This document shows positions 16,521 to 24,458 of a DNA stretch of 64,000 nt, in pieces. The position numbers and the translations under genes were made by a program. This DNA comes from Maricaulis sp036231565 (GTDB taxonomy: Bacteria; Pseudomonadota; Alphaproteobacteria; Caulobacterales; Maricaulaceae). The stretch is from assembly GCA_036231565.1 (NCBI GenBank), contig JAZAHA010000048.1:1-64000 (forward strand), written 5' to 3'. The notes beneath the pieces are model-generated. The model searched no databases. It was not told the DNA's origin and was given only the letters and a program-made list of their open reading frames with translations. The first letter of the stretch is position 1; every line of letters starts with the position of its first letter.

Positions 16521-18673
16521 TTCAGCCTCCGTGCGCGCTGGCGGGCCCGGTTCGTCGCTGAGGCTTCAGACGCCTCGAAGGCTGTATGGCCAGCTTGCGC
16601 CGCTACGGGCGTGGCAACCCGCTCCACAGTTGTGTTGAAGTACGGGGACTTGTCTGTCGTTACGATAAGCGTGTCCCGGTTCCGGCCCGCTTCGAGAGTT
16701 CGAAGCGCTGAGTTCGGCAGAACCTTCGCACCTTGCGATGTGCCGATGACGGGTTCCGGTCCTGCCTCGCCGACAATGCCGAATGACCCCGTGGGGATCA
16801 GGCCGCCGGTCGCGAAGAAGCCGGCGAAAACTCTGGATATGGCCGCCCCGATGCCGCCGCCACCGCCACCACCGGTCGAGGCCATGGCGTCGCGTGTGCG
16901 GAAGATCGCATCGATGAGCTGATCGAGCGACCGATCCACGATGCGGCTGATGGCGCGGCCGACAGCGCTCCCGAAAGCTTCCCAGAACGATTGCCCCCGC
17001 GCGAGGCCTTCGCGCATGTCATTGACGAAGCTGCGGGTCTGCTCTCGCAGAAAATCAATGCGCTCTCGAAACGCCTCGGTCGCATGCTCGGCCGATGCCA
17101 TTTCACGAGCGAGACCGCTGAGTTCCTCACGTTGCGCGGGTGTGAGCTTCACGCCAGACCGGATGGCCTGGTTCAGGAGTTCATGCTCATACCTCAGCGC
17201 CGCAGCAGCCTCTTCGGTCAATGTCATGCCGCGGCGGGCAATCTCCTGCGCGGCGATAAAGTCCCGAGCGCCCAGCACCAAGTTTCGATACGGGCTGATC
17301 TGGGCGCGAGGCGTCCCGTCCGGCTCTGCATTTGCCCGGTCTCGCGCCCTCTGAATAGCCCTGTCACGGGTGCCGCGGTAAAAGTCCCCCATCGGGTCGG
17401 ACTCAATGATATCCATCGCATCTGCGGAGCTTTGTTGGATGGCTCGCGCAATCTTTTCGGATATCTGGGCCGGCAGGGCATCAAGGTCTTGCCCGAAATC
17501 TTGGGCGAAGCCTTCCAGCGGGTTCGGGATGCGGCCAAGGCTGACACGCCCGAGACCATCCATCTCGACCCAGTCCGGCAACATCTCGATCATGGCGTTG
17601 ATCCTGTCGATGGCGCCGTTCACCATCGCTTCGATCCCGCCGATCGTCCGGTTCGCAGCCGACAGCACCAAGTCGCCCATGATGAGTGGTAGCCGCTGCC
17701 AGTTCTCAACGATGGTCGCCAAGGCCAGCGAGAACACTTCCGCAATCGCCCGGACGGGCGTCGCCATCGCCAGCACGATCAACCGCATGCCGTTGATCAG
17801 CACATTGCCGGTCACCCGCATGCCCTCAACGATCCAGTTCCAAACCTCGCTCCAGGTCGCGCCCAGCACATCCAGTGCGGGCTGGACGATGGTGAGAATT
17901 CCGGACCCGATTGTCTGGAAGGCCGCGACGAACACGTCGCCCATTGTCACCGAGTACTTGGTGGAATCCCTGATGGCATCCGTAAGTCCGAAGAAAGCGA
18001 CAGCCCCGGCCGCCACAGCCGAAATGAGAAGGGGAAACCGCGTAACCGTCCGGGTCACCATATCGCCCATCTCGCGGAGTGCCCGCCCGGCGCCACCCTC
18101 ATTGGGGCCGTAGACTTGCGAGATCTGCGAGCCCTGCTGGATGAAGACCATCAGGGGGTTCATACCCGAAGCCAGAGAGACGAAGATGTCGTTCATCTGG
18201 AACACAAGCATGCGCTGCTGCATGGCGGCATAGCGCGTCGATCGGCCGACCTGATCCATCGCTGCAGCCCGGCCGCGCAGCGCCGCAATTGATGCCAGGG
18301 CCTGCTGCCGTTCTCTGCTGATGGCGTTGGCCATCTCGTTCGTTGTGAGCGCGCCGACAGCGTGCGCCTGGCGAACTTCGTCAACAGTCTGACGATAGCG
18401 CCGAATGGCCGCGTAGACGGGATTGAACCGCGCCCGCATGTCGTCCATGGCTTGGCCATAAGCCTGCACGTCACCAGCGCTGCGGCGGAGACCGCCGGAA
18501 ACACCCGTCAGGTGTTCGATGCGCGACGCCGTCAGGTTGGCGGACGTAGCGGTCTCATTGAACGATGTTTGAAGGGCTTGCGAGCCGGCCTTCGCATTCC
18601 GGATGCCGCTCGTCAGGCCGGCATCGTTCGTACGCAGGTCGAGAAGCGCAACACCAAGGCGTTCAGCTGACAT
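16517..18673 (-). CDS. Tail tape measure protein
   Basis: This 718-residue protein sets tail length by its own length and occupies the tail lumen. The N-terminal region resembles the prophage tail-length domain (RYAAMQQRMLVFQMNDIFVS and GMNPLMVFIQQGSQISQVYG). Hydrophobic helices at about 215-240 and 255-330 are usual in this class. The C-terminal region contains FFATGGLIPTGSFGIVGEAG, a common tape-measure ending, and a poly-Gly stretch. At about 718 residues the tail would be roughly 110 nm by the usual 0.15 nm per residue. ATG 18673 is preferred; an upstream in-frame ATG at 18694 would add seven residues. Confidence 0.88.
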   Translation of the reverse strand: MSAERLGVALLDLRTNDAGLTSGIRNAKAGSQALQTSFNETATSANLTASRIEHLTGVSGGLRRSAGDVQAYGQAMDDMRARFNPVYAAIRRYRQTVDEVRQAHAVGALTTNEMANAISRERQQALASIAALRGRAAAMDQVGRSTRYAAMQQRMLVFQMNDIFVSLASGMNPLMVFIQQGSQISQVYGPNEGGAGRALREMGDMVTRTVTRFPLLISAVAAGAVAFFGLTDAIRDSTKYSVTMGDVFVAAFQTIGSGILTIVQPALDVLGATWSEVWNWIVEGMRVTGNVLINGMRLIVLAMATPVRAIAEVFSLALATIVENWQRLPLIMGDLVLSAANRTIGGIEAMVNGAIDRINAMIEMLPDWVEMDGLGRVSLGRIPNPLEGFAQDFGQDLDALPAQISEKIARAIQQSSADAMDIIESDPMGDFYRGTRDRAIQRARDRANAEPDGTPRAQISPYRNLVLGARDFIAAQEIARRGMTLTEEAAAALRYEHELLNQAIRSGVKLTPAQREELSGLAREMASAEHATEAFRERIDFLREQTRSFVNDMREGLARGQSFWEAFGSAVGRAISRIVDRSLDQLIDAIFRTRDAMASTGGGGGGGIGAAISRVFAGFFATGGLIPTGSFGIVGEAGPEPVIGTSQGAKVLPNSALRTLEAGRNRDTLIVTTDKSPYFNTTVERVATPVAAQAGHTAFEASEASATNRARQRARRLK

Positions 18674-19067
18674 CTTGCGGTGCCTCTTGGCCATTCGCTG
18701 GCGGCACGACGATCACGCCGATGCCAGCGGCTTGCAGTTGGGCCGGGGTCGCCTGTCTGGACGTGCGGGACTTGCCGTAGGCCGCACGCTCGATCTCCGC
18801 GATCGACTTCCGAAAGTCCCGCGTCTCCAGCAGGCCGCTGCCTAGGGCTTGGACTTGCACAGACCGCAGGGCCTCCTCCGCTTCCAGACGCACCATCATC
18901 GTGTAGTAGGCCTTTACGAGCCGGGCCGGCGCTTCACGCCACCACCAGTTGGGAGGCCCGCCAAAGTAGCGTTGGAGCCGGATGACGGCCTCTGCCCAAC
19001 CGACTCCTTCACCGCCTGTGCCGCCGCTCCCGCCAGCCCGGTCGCCCGGCCCAACAGGAGCCCGGTA
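18663..19067 (-). CDS. Tail assembly chaperone T extension, reached by -1 frameshift (GT product)
   Basis: This frame encodes a well-formed protein sequence, GEGVGWAEAVIRLQRYFGG and NWWWREAPARLVKAYYTMM, ending at 18663, although it has no good start codon before codon ATG 18899. It lies in the -1 frame of the preceding chaperone gene, as for lambda G/GT. The frames are jointly open from about 19080, and a GGTTTTTAC run at 19073-19065 is the likeliest slip site. Slippage there gives a fusion of about 230 residues (96 from G, 134 from T). The coordinates give the extension after the inferred slip. The exact site is inference. Confidence 0.7.
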   Translation of the reverse strand, partial: YRAPVGPGDRAGGSGGTGGEGVGWAEAVIRLQRYFGGPPNWWWREAPARLVKAYYTMMVRLEAEEALRSVQVQALGSGLLETRDFRKSIAEIERAAYGKSRTSRQATPAQLQAAGIGVIVVPPANGQEAPQDVS

Positions 19068-19354
19068 AAAACCGAGACGATCTGCATTCGCTGGAAACCC
19101 GAGAGCTTGTCGAAAACCTCGTCGGGAATCGAGACGAAGGCGCGACGGGCGACGTCGTCAATCAGCTCGGTGAGCCGCTTGTTCGCCTTCTCGGTGTTCT
19201 TGGTCTGTAGCTCGCCGATCTGCGCGCCGGCATAGGTGATTTCTTGGCACTCAACGATAGACAGCTCGTCCGGCGCGTAGATCTCGTACTTTTCGCCGTC
19301 GATTACGATGTGGTTCCGCTTGATCGGCTCAAGCGTCAGAAGTGCTTCGGCCAT
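18914..19354 (-). CDS. Tail assembly chaperone (lambda gpG-like)
   Basis: This 146-residue protein precedes the tape measure gene, the fixed place of tail chaperones, which coat the tape measure protein during tube assembly. It starts MAEALLTLEPIKRNHIVIDG and has the helical middle expected of G. Its last 50 residues (Gly/Ser/Pro-rich) look like shadow translation, while the -1 frame beneath them is clearly coding. That supports a programmed frameshift that replaces this tail in a small fraction of products. It overlaps the upstream 75-residue gene by 26 nt. Confidence 0.8.
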   Translation of the reverse strand: MAEALLTLEPIKRNHIVIDGEKYEIYAPDELSIVECQEITYAGAQIGELQTKNTEKANKRLTELIDDVARRAFVSIPDEVFDKLSGFQRMQIVSVFTGLLLGRATGLAGAAAQAVKESVGQRPSSGSNATLAGLPTGGGVKRRPGS

Positions 19355-19556
19355 GGATACCTCCTACGCCGGGCTGCAGTGTGAGTTGGATGCCGAGGCG
19401 GGCGCACATTCGCTCGATCTCGGCTTGGCGCTCCTTCGCAGCGCGAAGGCCCGCACGGTGGACACGAACCTGTTGCTTGTGGTTCGCGGCCTTGACCCCG
19501 AGGCGGCGGTGCTCCGCAGCCAGCGCCTCGGGGTCGGCGGACGGGTCCCCGGTCAC
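19329..19556 (-). CDS. Small basic helical phage protein, function unknown
   Basis: This 75-residue protein lies between the tail tube and chaperone genes. Its GTG start overlaps the tube gene stop by one base (TAGTG). The sequence is basic and helical (AAEHRRLGVKAANHKQQVRV, LRAAKERQAEIERM). I recognise no family. Confidence 0.5.
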   Translation of the reverse strand: MTGDPSADPEALAAEHRRLGVKAANHKQQVRVHRAGLRAAKERQAEIERMCARLGIQLTLQPGVGGIHGRSTSDA

Positions 19557-20164
19557 TATTCCAGCGGCAGCTGGTGCTGGGCGATCAGATGACCGAACCG
19601 GGATGCCTCATCGGCCGCATTGGGGTCCACGAGCGCCATGATCTCGAATGCCAGGCCGACAGGATCGCCCTTCTTGAAGACGGTCTCGGGCGAGCCGTTC
19701 ATGAAGCAGTAGGGCACCTGATACTGCAGGTTCATGCCGTCGCCGTAGGGCGAGTACTCGCCGCGCAGCAGCAGCGTGTGCATCTTCACGCCCAGGCCAC
19801 GGTAAAACGGCAGGGACTTCGATCCGGCCGAGCCGACACCGGCCGCGGTGGTCGTCACGGCGTTGCCGTTCAAGGCGAGCGCGTGCTGCTCCAGCGTCAG
19901 ATCGAGCAATGTGAAGCTGATGGCCAGCCCCTCACCCGTCCGGAAGGCCTTTTTGCCGCCGGTCAGGCCGAGCGTCTTGACGACATTGACCTCCTGCGAG
20001 TGCACAGCCTTGACGCCTTGCTCGTCATAGTTTTCTGCACCGGAGGCGCCGATGAGGGTCCAGCCGGCGCCGGGGGCGGCATCGATGGCGGGGAAAGCGG
20101 TGCCGGGATCGCCGATGTAGGCGGTGATCGGCCCAGCGATGATTTCGAACGGTTCGGTGTTCAC
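19556..20164 (-). CDS. Major tail tube protein
   Basis: This 202-residue protein is positioned between the tail terminator and the chaperones, as expected for the siphovirus tube subunit. It is predicted as a beta-sandwich with conserved-looking features such as GAENYDEQGVKAVHSQEVNV and GLAISFTLLDLTLEQHALAL. Hexameric rings of it would stack around the tape measure protein. The stop codon overlaps the following gene. Confidence 0.78.
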   Translation of the reverse strand: MNTEPFEIIAGPITAYIGDPGTAFPAIDAAPGAGWTLIGASGAENYDEQGVKAVHSQEVNVVKTLGLTGGKKAFRTGEGLAISFTLLDLTLEQHALALNGNAVTTTAAGVGSAGSKSLPFYRGLGVKMHTLLLRGEYSPYGDGMNLQYQVPYCFMNGSPETVFKKGDPVGLAFEIMALVDPNAADEASRFGHLIAQHQLPLE

Positions 20165-20590
20165 CTAAACCTCCTTGAGCGCGTGGAAGACTTGGAAGGA
20201 TTGAAAGGCGTACGGCCACTTGCCGTCGCGATCGCGGCCCTGGGAGAACCCACCGGCCGGCGCAATCCAATGAATGAGGGCTTTGCCAATCACCCGGCGG
20301 CTGCAGTTGGTCAGCGCGCGGCGACATTTCCGGCGCAGGGAGTCGGCTGCCGATGGCGAGGCCGCATAGGCGACCAGATCGATACGCTGGGTGTCGTGCT
20401 GAACATCGCTACCAGCAGCACTGGAGATGCCGCCAGACGCTTGCAGAACAACTGCCGGACGAGGCATGGACGCGGCCTCGCCCTTGGGCAATTCGCCGCC
20501 GAACACGCGCGTGTCGGCCACGCCCGAAACCGGCACGTCCGCCTTCAGCAGCGCCACAAGGGCTTCGATGATGTCGACGTCTTCAGCCAT
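20165..20590 (-). CDS. Tail terminator-like protein (gp17/DUF3168-like)
   Basis: This 141-residue protein starts DIIEALVALLKADVPVSGVA, the typical N-terminal helix-loop of phage tail terminators, and it precedes the tube gene with no gap. DTQRIDLVAYAASPSAADSL corresponds to the conserved strand-helix. It should cap the tail and join it to the head. The 116 bp upstream (20591-20706) hold no gene that I can see. Confidence 0.72.
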   Translation of the reverse strand: MAEDVDIIEALVALLKADVPVSGVADTRVFGGELPKGEAASMPRPAVVLQASGGISSAAGSDVQHDTQRIDLVAYAASPSAADSLRRKCRRALTNCSRRVIGKALIHWIAPAGGFSQGRDRDGKWPYAFQSFQVFHALKEV

Positions 20591-20706
20591 GCCGCGACAC
20601 TAGGCAGGGCTAGGGCGCGGAAATATCGGCGCGGGTGCGCGGACAAGGCGATCAGGAGATGCCGCGCAACATCCCCGGCAGATCAGACAACGTCAAGCCT
20701 GACGTC

Positions 20707-21132
20707 TCAGGATCGCTCAAACGCGCGCCGGATGTTCCCGGCCAGACGAGGGTATTCAATGTCAGCGGCGGGCCGCAGATAAGGTCTGGCCGGGATTTTC
20801 ACCTGGGCGACGAGGCGCACACTTCCGTCTGATTGCGGGATCGTGAGGGCCGCACCATGCTTGGGCTTGATCACGCCCCCCAACTCATGGATGCGGGCAT
20901 ACACCACGTCTCTCACGCCCCACGTTCCGCGCACGCCTTTCGCTTCAGGCTGGGCGTAGTCGGTGATATCGATGCCGCCTTCCAGGACGCCAGTCCGGTT
21001 CTGCCAGGCATGGTTCAGCTTCGCCCGCGTTACGGCCGAGGCCATTGTCTGGTTGACGCCCTTGATCTGCGCCTGGCGCATTTTCGGGAGCAAGCTATCG
21101 CCGAACCATTCGAGATCGTGGGTCGATGCCAT
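20707..21132 (-). CDS. HK97 gp10-like tail completion protein
   Basis: This 141-residue protein fits the HK97-gp10 family at the neck. It starts with a helix (DLEWFGDSLLPKMRQAQIKG), has KLNHAWQNRTGVLEGGIDIT in the middle (the RTG.L motif typical for the family) and ends with PARPYLRPAADIEYPRLAGN (the family PARPFL-type motif). It is followed by the tail terminator gene, and the Dam methylase gene lies 2 bp upstream. Confidence 0.82.
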   Translation of the reverse strand: MASTHDLEWFGDSLLPKMRQAQIKGVNQTMASAVTRAKLNHAWQNRTGVLEGGIDITDYAQPEAKGVRGTWGVRDVVYARIHELGGVIKPKHGAALTIPQSDGSVRLVAQVKIPARPYLRPAADIEYPRLAGNIRRAFERS

Positions 21133-21134
21133 TT

Positions 21135-21941
21135 CTACCCTCGCGACTGGATGATCAGCTCGCCAGCCGCGTGACTGCCGGACGCTGCAATGGAATAGTT
21201 CACACGAGCGCCCTCGATGTCGAAGTGCTCGAAAATTTCGCGGATCTCCGGTCGGTCGTTGATCGACAAGATGAACCGACCTTTGAGCCGACCCAACCGG
21301 TCGGCGAGGTCCGCAAACTCGGCGCGGCCGAACATCTCTTTCCCATAGTCGTCTTCGCAGCCCCAGTAAGGCGGGTCGAGATAGAACAGGGTGTCTGGAC
21401 GGTCGTAACGGTCAATCAGCGCCTGCCATGTCAGGTTCTCGATCACGACGCCGGCAAGGCGCTCGTGCACCTCCTCGAGCAGCGGCGCCAACGTCGTCAA
21501 ATTGAAGCGCGACGGCCGGCCGTGACTGACGCCAAAACTGCGGCCGTTCACCTTCCCGCCGAAGGCAACGCGCTGCAGGTACAGAAATCGGGCGGCGCGC
21601 TCCAGGTCGGTGAGGGTCGCAGGGTCGCAGTCCTGCAGGCGCTCAAATTCGCGGCGGCTGGTGATCTGGAATCGCAGCGTATCCATGAACTGGGGGTAGT
21701 GCCGCTGCAGTATCCTGAACAGGTTCGCCACGTCGCCGGAGAAGTCGTTGATGATCTCGGACGGCGGCGCCTTTGATCGGCGCAGGAATATGCCGCCCAT
21801 CCCCACGAACCCCTCAGCGTAGGTCGTATGGGGGATCGTTTCGATGATCGCGCAGATCCGTTTCGCAAGGTTGCGCTTTCCGCCAATGTAGGGGGCGGGT
21901 GTACGAGATGGCCGAACCGGCCGCATGCTGTGAGCAGTCAT
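21135..21941 (-). CDS. Dam-type DNA adenine-N6 methyltransferase (D12 class)
   Basis: This 268-residue protein carries the D12-class motifs: APYIGGKRNLAKRI (SAM-binding motif I, FxGxK type) and LFYLDPPYWGCEDDYG (catalytic DPPY). It would methylate adenine, probably in a short palindrome such as GATC, though the target is not predictable here. It lies inside the head-tail module between small connector genes, not in the early region. Possible roles are protection from host restriction or control of phage promoters, comparable in purpose to Mu mom. ATG 21941 is chosen because AAGGA lies just upstream; an upstream open frame is unlikely to be translated. Confidence 0.9.
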   Translation of the reverse strand: MTAHSMRPVRPSRTPAPYIGGKRNLAKRICAIIETIPHTTYAEGFVGMGGIFLRRSKAPPSEIINDFSGDVANLFRILQRHYPQFMDTLRFQITSRREFERLQDCDPATLTDLERAARFLYLQRVAFGGKVNGRSFGVSHGRPSRFNLTTLAPLLEEVHERLAGVVIENLTWQALIDRYDRPDTLFYLDPPYWGCEDDYGKEMFGRAEFADLADRLGRLKGRFILSINDRPEIREIFEHFDIEGARVNYSIAASGSHAAGELIIQSRG

Positions 21942-22049
21942 TCCCATCCTTCCGGAATCGTGAAACTCACCCTTCGCCCCGAATGGGGCGGCGGATGAAA
22001 GCATGTCCGGTGCTTGGTGGGGGTCGTGACGCCAATCTTGAGCCCCGCT

Positions 22050-22070
22050 GCCAGGGCAATGCGCCCTGGC
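22050..22070. other. Hairpin upstream of the methylase gene
   Basis: GCCAGGGC (22050-22057) and GCCCTGGC (22063-22070) pair perfectly around a 5-nt loop, in the 145-bp gap between the 62-residue gene and the methylase start. No T-tract follows, so it is probably not an intrinsic terminator. Confidence 0.5.
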
Positions 22071-22086
22071 CATCCGCTGACGTTTT

Positions 22087-22275
22087 CTAGTCCATCCAGG
22101 CGAGCATCTCGTCGGCACTCCCCCAGTCGTCGGGAAAGAAGGCCATCTTGCCTTCTGGCCCTGTTGTCCCAGTCATGATGCGCTCGGCGACCATGTCTTC
22201 CTCGGCATGGGTCAACTGGATGCAGATCGGCTGATCTGCAGTGTCATGCCACCGGTCACCAATCTTCACACGCAT
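22087..22275 (-). CDS. Small phage protein, function unknown
   Basis: This 62-residue acidic protein begins MRVKIGDRWHDTADQPICIQ and ends DWGSADEMLAWMD. Its start overlaps the stop of the head closure gene. The MRVKIGDRWH beta start is seen in several small phage neck-module proteins. I do not assign a function. Confidence 0.6.
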   Translation of the reverse strand: MRVKIGDRWHDTADQPICIQLTHAEEDMVAERIMTGTTGPEGKMAFFPDDWGSADEMLAWMD

Positions 22276-22619
22276 CAGTCGATCCTCCTCAGATTGGCCT
22301 CAAGGTGAGTGTGCTTGTGCTGCACCTCGCCCTCGACAGCGAAGCGGCCGGGAAACAGCACCTCGCCGCGACGATTGGTGATCTGTGCGATTTCATCGCC
22401 TTCCCGGAGATCCGCGCCGAGCGAAAACATGGCGCGCATGTCCTCGATGACGGCGGTCTTGTCACCGTCTACCGTTTCGCGGGTTGTCTTCGACCACGCC
22501 CAGCACTTCAGGGTCGCCACGGGCTGAAAGTCGGGAGCAGCATCACCGCCCCAGCTATCCTTGGCGACAGCTTGATTTCGCTCGACGGCAGCGCGGTGGA
22601 TTAGGCGATGCGCGATCAC
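22275..22619 (-). CDS. Head closure (head-tail joining) protein
   Basis: This 114-residue protein matches the head-tail joining class (phage_H_T_join/gp16-like). It starts LIHRAAVERNQAVAKDSWGG, a beta strand plus loop, and includes DLREGDEIAQITNRRGEVLF and VEGEVQHKHTHLEANLRRID, like the conserved end of the family. It closes the portal after packaging. It overlaps neighbours on both sides. Confidence 0.72.
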   Translation of the reverse strand: MIAHRLIHRAAVERNQAVAKDSWGGDAAPDFQPVATLKCWAWSKTTRETVDGDKTAVIEDMRAMFSLGADLREGDEIAQITNRRGEVLFPGRFAVEGEVQHKHTHLEANLRRID

Positions 22620-22957
22620 GCCGCACCGCCCAGGGCGAGGCCCGCGATCATTCCCAGCATGTAGTTCATGACGTGCTCGCGGCTATTTCCGTCATCGAAG
22701 AAGACGGAGCCAGCCTCCTTGGTGCAAAGGTTGATCACCTGCCACTCACCGCCGCAGGCAACGCAAAGCTCGAAATGACGGATCACCGGCCGCGGGCCGA
22801 GCACGGGCTTACGGCCGAGAAAATCGTGAACCCGCACAATCCAGTCCCGTCCCGACTTTTCACGGAGGGTCTGCAGGATATCGTCGACGTCGACATCACA
22901 TTCGACTGTTCGGCCGCGAATGACTTCCGGCTCGGATAGGTAGACGACCGCTGGCAT
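22616..22957 (-). CDS. Phage protein of unknown function in neck module
   Basis: These 113 residues have no family I recognise. A CVACGGEWQVINLC segment carries three cysteines that might bind metal. The C-terminus is hydrophobic (VMNYMLGMIAGLALGGAA), possibly a membrane-associated helix. The gene lies between the gp6-like connector and the head closure gene, with an ATGA-type overlap downstream. Confidence 0.6.
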   Translation of the reverse strand: MPAVVYLSEPEVIRGRTVECDVDVDDILQTLREKSGRDWIVRVHDFLGRKPVLGPRPVIRHFELCVACGGEWQVINLCTKEAGSVFFDDGNSREHVMNYMLGMIAGLALGGAA

Positions 22958-22964
22958 ACTGTCC

Positions 22965-23531
22965 TCAAGCCATCATGAAGCCACGGCCATGCGCCAGGCT
23001 ACCAAGGATGCTCTCTCGATCTTCCGAGTGGTTCTCGGAAAGGGTGTAGGAATGGTCGCCCGCACGCTCGGACTTCAGCGCGCCGCGATAGGACAGGTCG
23101 AACTGCACCAGCTTGATTGTGACTTCATCGCGCGCAGCCGCGTCTCCTGCTGGCGTGTAGGTGACCTTCACCAGCGGGGCCCAATAGGCTCGCCCGTTCG
23201 GTCCGCCAGTAAGGCGCTGCAAGGTTCGCCCGCCATGCAGAATGCGGTAGTCGCTCGCTGAGAGCGCCAACTCGGCAGAGGCTTTGCCGGTGTCGGCCGG
23301 GTCCATTTCAACCACGGTGACGGCCTCAGCAGTGTCAATCTGCCGAGCGAGGCGCAATGTCCTCTGTGTGCGAGCATCGGGGTCGGCCAGATCGCCCAAC
23401 TCGACCGTGATAGGCCCGGCAGGGCCGAAGCGCGCCTCGATCTCGCCGACGATGCCGTCGATCATGGCTTGCAGTTCGGAGTCTGACAGATCCGAGCCGG
23501 TGCGCTCTTTGACACGGTCGAGAAGGGCCAT
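22965..23531 (-). CDS. Head-tail connector (gp6-like adaptor)
   Basis: This 188-residue protein starts with helices (LSDSELQAMIDGIVGEIEAR) typical of gp6/gp15-type adaptors that bind the portal ring. It then has beta strands (AEAVTVVEMDPADT, YWAPLVKVTYTPAGD) and a C-terminal region that could insert toward the neck. The order capsid, connector, closure, gp10, terminator, tube is the standard siphovirus order. Confidence rests on synteny and the N-terminal helix pattern. Confidence 0.68.
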   Translation of the reverse strand: MALLDRVKERTGSDLSDSELQAMIDGIVGEIEARFGPAGPITVELGDLADPDARTQRTLRLARQIDTAEAVTVVEMDPADTGKASAELALSASDYRILHGGRTLQRLTGGPNGRAYWAPLVKVTYTPAGDAAARDEVTIKLVQFDLSYRGALKSERAGDHSYTLSENHSEDRESILGSLAHGRGFMMA

Positions 23532-23540
23532 TCGACGCCC

Positions 23541-24008
23541 CTATTCGCCGGGTTCGGAAGCGCCGCCGGCAGCCGGCGGCTCGGTCGAAGCCAAGGCCTT
23601 CGCCTGGTCCACCAACTCGGACCAGTCTTTGACCTTGGCTTCGACCTCCGGCGGGCGCTCCGGGTCGACACCAGCGATGGCGGCGAAACTGTCGAGACCT
23701 GCCGCCTGCAGCGCGGCGGCAGTAGCAGCGCCGACGCCCTTGAGCACGGTGAGATCGTCCGGCAACTTGCCGTCGCCTTCCTTCCTTGCTCCGGCGCCGC
23801 CTTCCTTGGTCGCCCCGGCGTCGCCCTCCTTGGTCGGTGGTGCCTTCTTCTCGGCCGGCAGCTTGCCATCGACCAAGCCGAACTTCTCGGCGGCGCTGTC
23901 CGGGATATCGTCACCCGGCGCGGCATACAGGCTTGCCCCCAAAGGGTCGCCCTCAGCAACCAGCGCGGTCGCGCAGGCCGTGATAAACAGTCGTTGATGC
24001 GCTTTCAT
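23541..24008 (-). CDS. Phage protein with C-terminal helix-hairpin-helix domain
   Basis: This 155-residue protein has an N-terminal ordered segment (1-50), a Lys/Glu/Gly-rich linker with short repeats (TKEGDAG, TKEGGAG, RKEGDG at about 58-78), and a C-terminal HhH-type fold. The segment LTVLKGVGAATAAALQAAGL (about 86-105) is a clear helix-hairpin-helix signature, usually DNA-binding or protein-binding as in the RpoA C-terminal domain. It lies between capsid and connector genes. A role in head completion or DNA handling is possible but not demonstrated. Confidence 0.7.
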   Translation of the reverse strand: MKAHQRLFITACATALVAEGDPLGASLYAAPGDDIPDSAAEKFGLVDGKLPAEKKAPPTKEGDAGATKEGGAGARKEGDGKLPDDLTVLKGVGAATAAALQAAGLDSFAAIAGVDPERPPEVEAKVKDWSELVDQAKALASTEPPAAGGASEPGE

Positions 24009-24037
24009 GATCAGCTCCTTTCAGCTGATGAGGCCGA

Positions 24038-24304
24038 TCACTCGGCCTTCGCCCAGAGGACATGCAGGAAGTCCCCGGTCGTGTCGGTGGTGGTGTTCTC
24101 AACCACGCCGCCCTTGGTGGTGTGGATCGAGAATTCGGCGGTGCGGTCGGTACGTGTCGGCGGCGTGCCATCCACGATGTGTTCGACCGACAGCAGCGTG
24201 TCCCCCGGCATCAAGTTGCCGGGCACGTTATGCTCGCCGGCCTCACCGCCCGGAATGAGCGCGCAGCCGGTCGGAACGGAAAATCCAGAGATGGTGGTCA
24301 TCAA
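24038..24304 (-). CDS. Candidate head decoration/cement protein
   Basis: These 88 residues follow the major capsid gene after a 154-bp gap that contains two hairpins. The protein is predicted beta-rich (GDTLLSVEHIVDGTPPTRTD, TAEFSIHTTKGGVVENTTTD). Small beta proteins next to the capsid gene are often decoration proteins or minor head proteins. No motif proves this. Confidence 0.5.
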   Translation of the reverse strand: MMTTISGFSVPTGCALIPGGEAGEHNVPGNLMPGDTLLSVEHIVDGTPPTRTDRTAEFSIHTTKGGVVENTTTDTTGDFLHVLWAKAE

Positions 24305-24351
24305 ACCCTCCGAAAGCGAGAGACGGGGCGCGCCCTGAGAGCCTTGTTTCA

Positions 24352-24371
24352 GACCGGCCCTAAAACCGGTC
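24352..24371 (-). other. Hairpin downstream of capsid gene (second)
   Basis: GACCGG and CCGGTC pair around an 8-nt loop at 24352-24371, in the gap between the capsid and the next gene. It may contribute to differential expression of the capsid and downstream genes. Confidence 0.45.
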
Positions 24372-24421
24372 GCCGGGGGCCTTGCGAGCCGTACCGGACG
24401 CCCCTCTCGCGGGTATCAGGG

Positions 24422-24451
24422 AACCGGGCGCGACCAGAGCCGCGCCCGGTT
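24422..24451 (-). terminator. Strong hairpin directly after capsid gene, possible (partial) terminator
   Basis: A perfect 11-bp stem, AACCGGGCGCG with CGCGCCCGGTT, closes an 8-nt loop, beginning 8 nt after the capsid stop codon. Only a short T-pair follows before CCC, so it is a weak intrinsic terminator or an mRNA-stabilising structure. Either would raise capsid message over downstream genes. Confidence 0.5.
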
Positions 24452-24458
24452 GTTCGAC

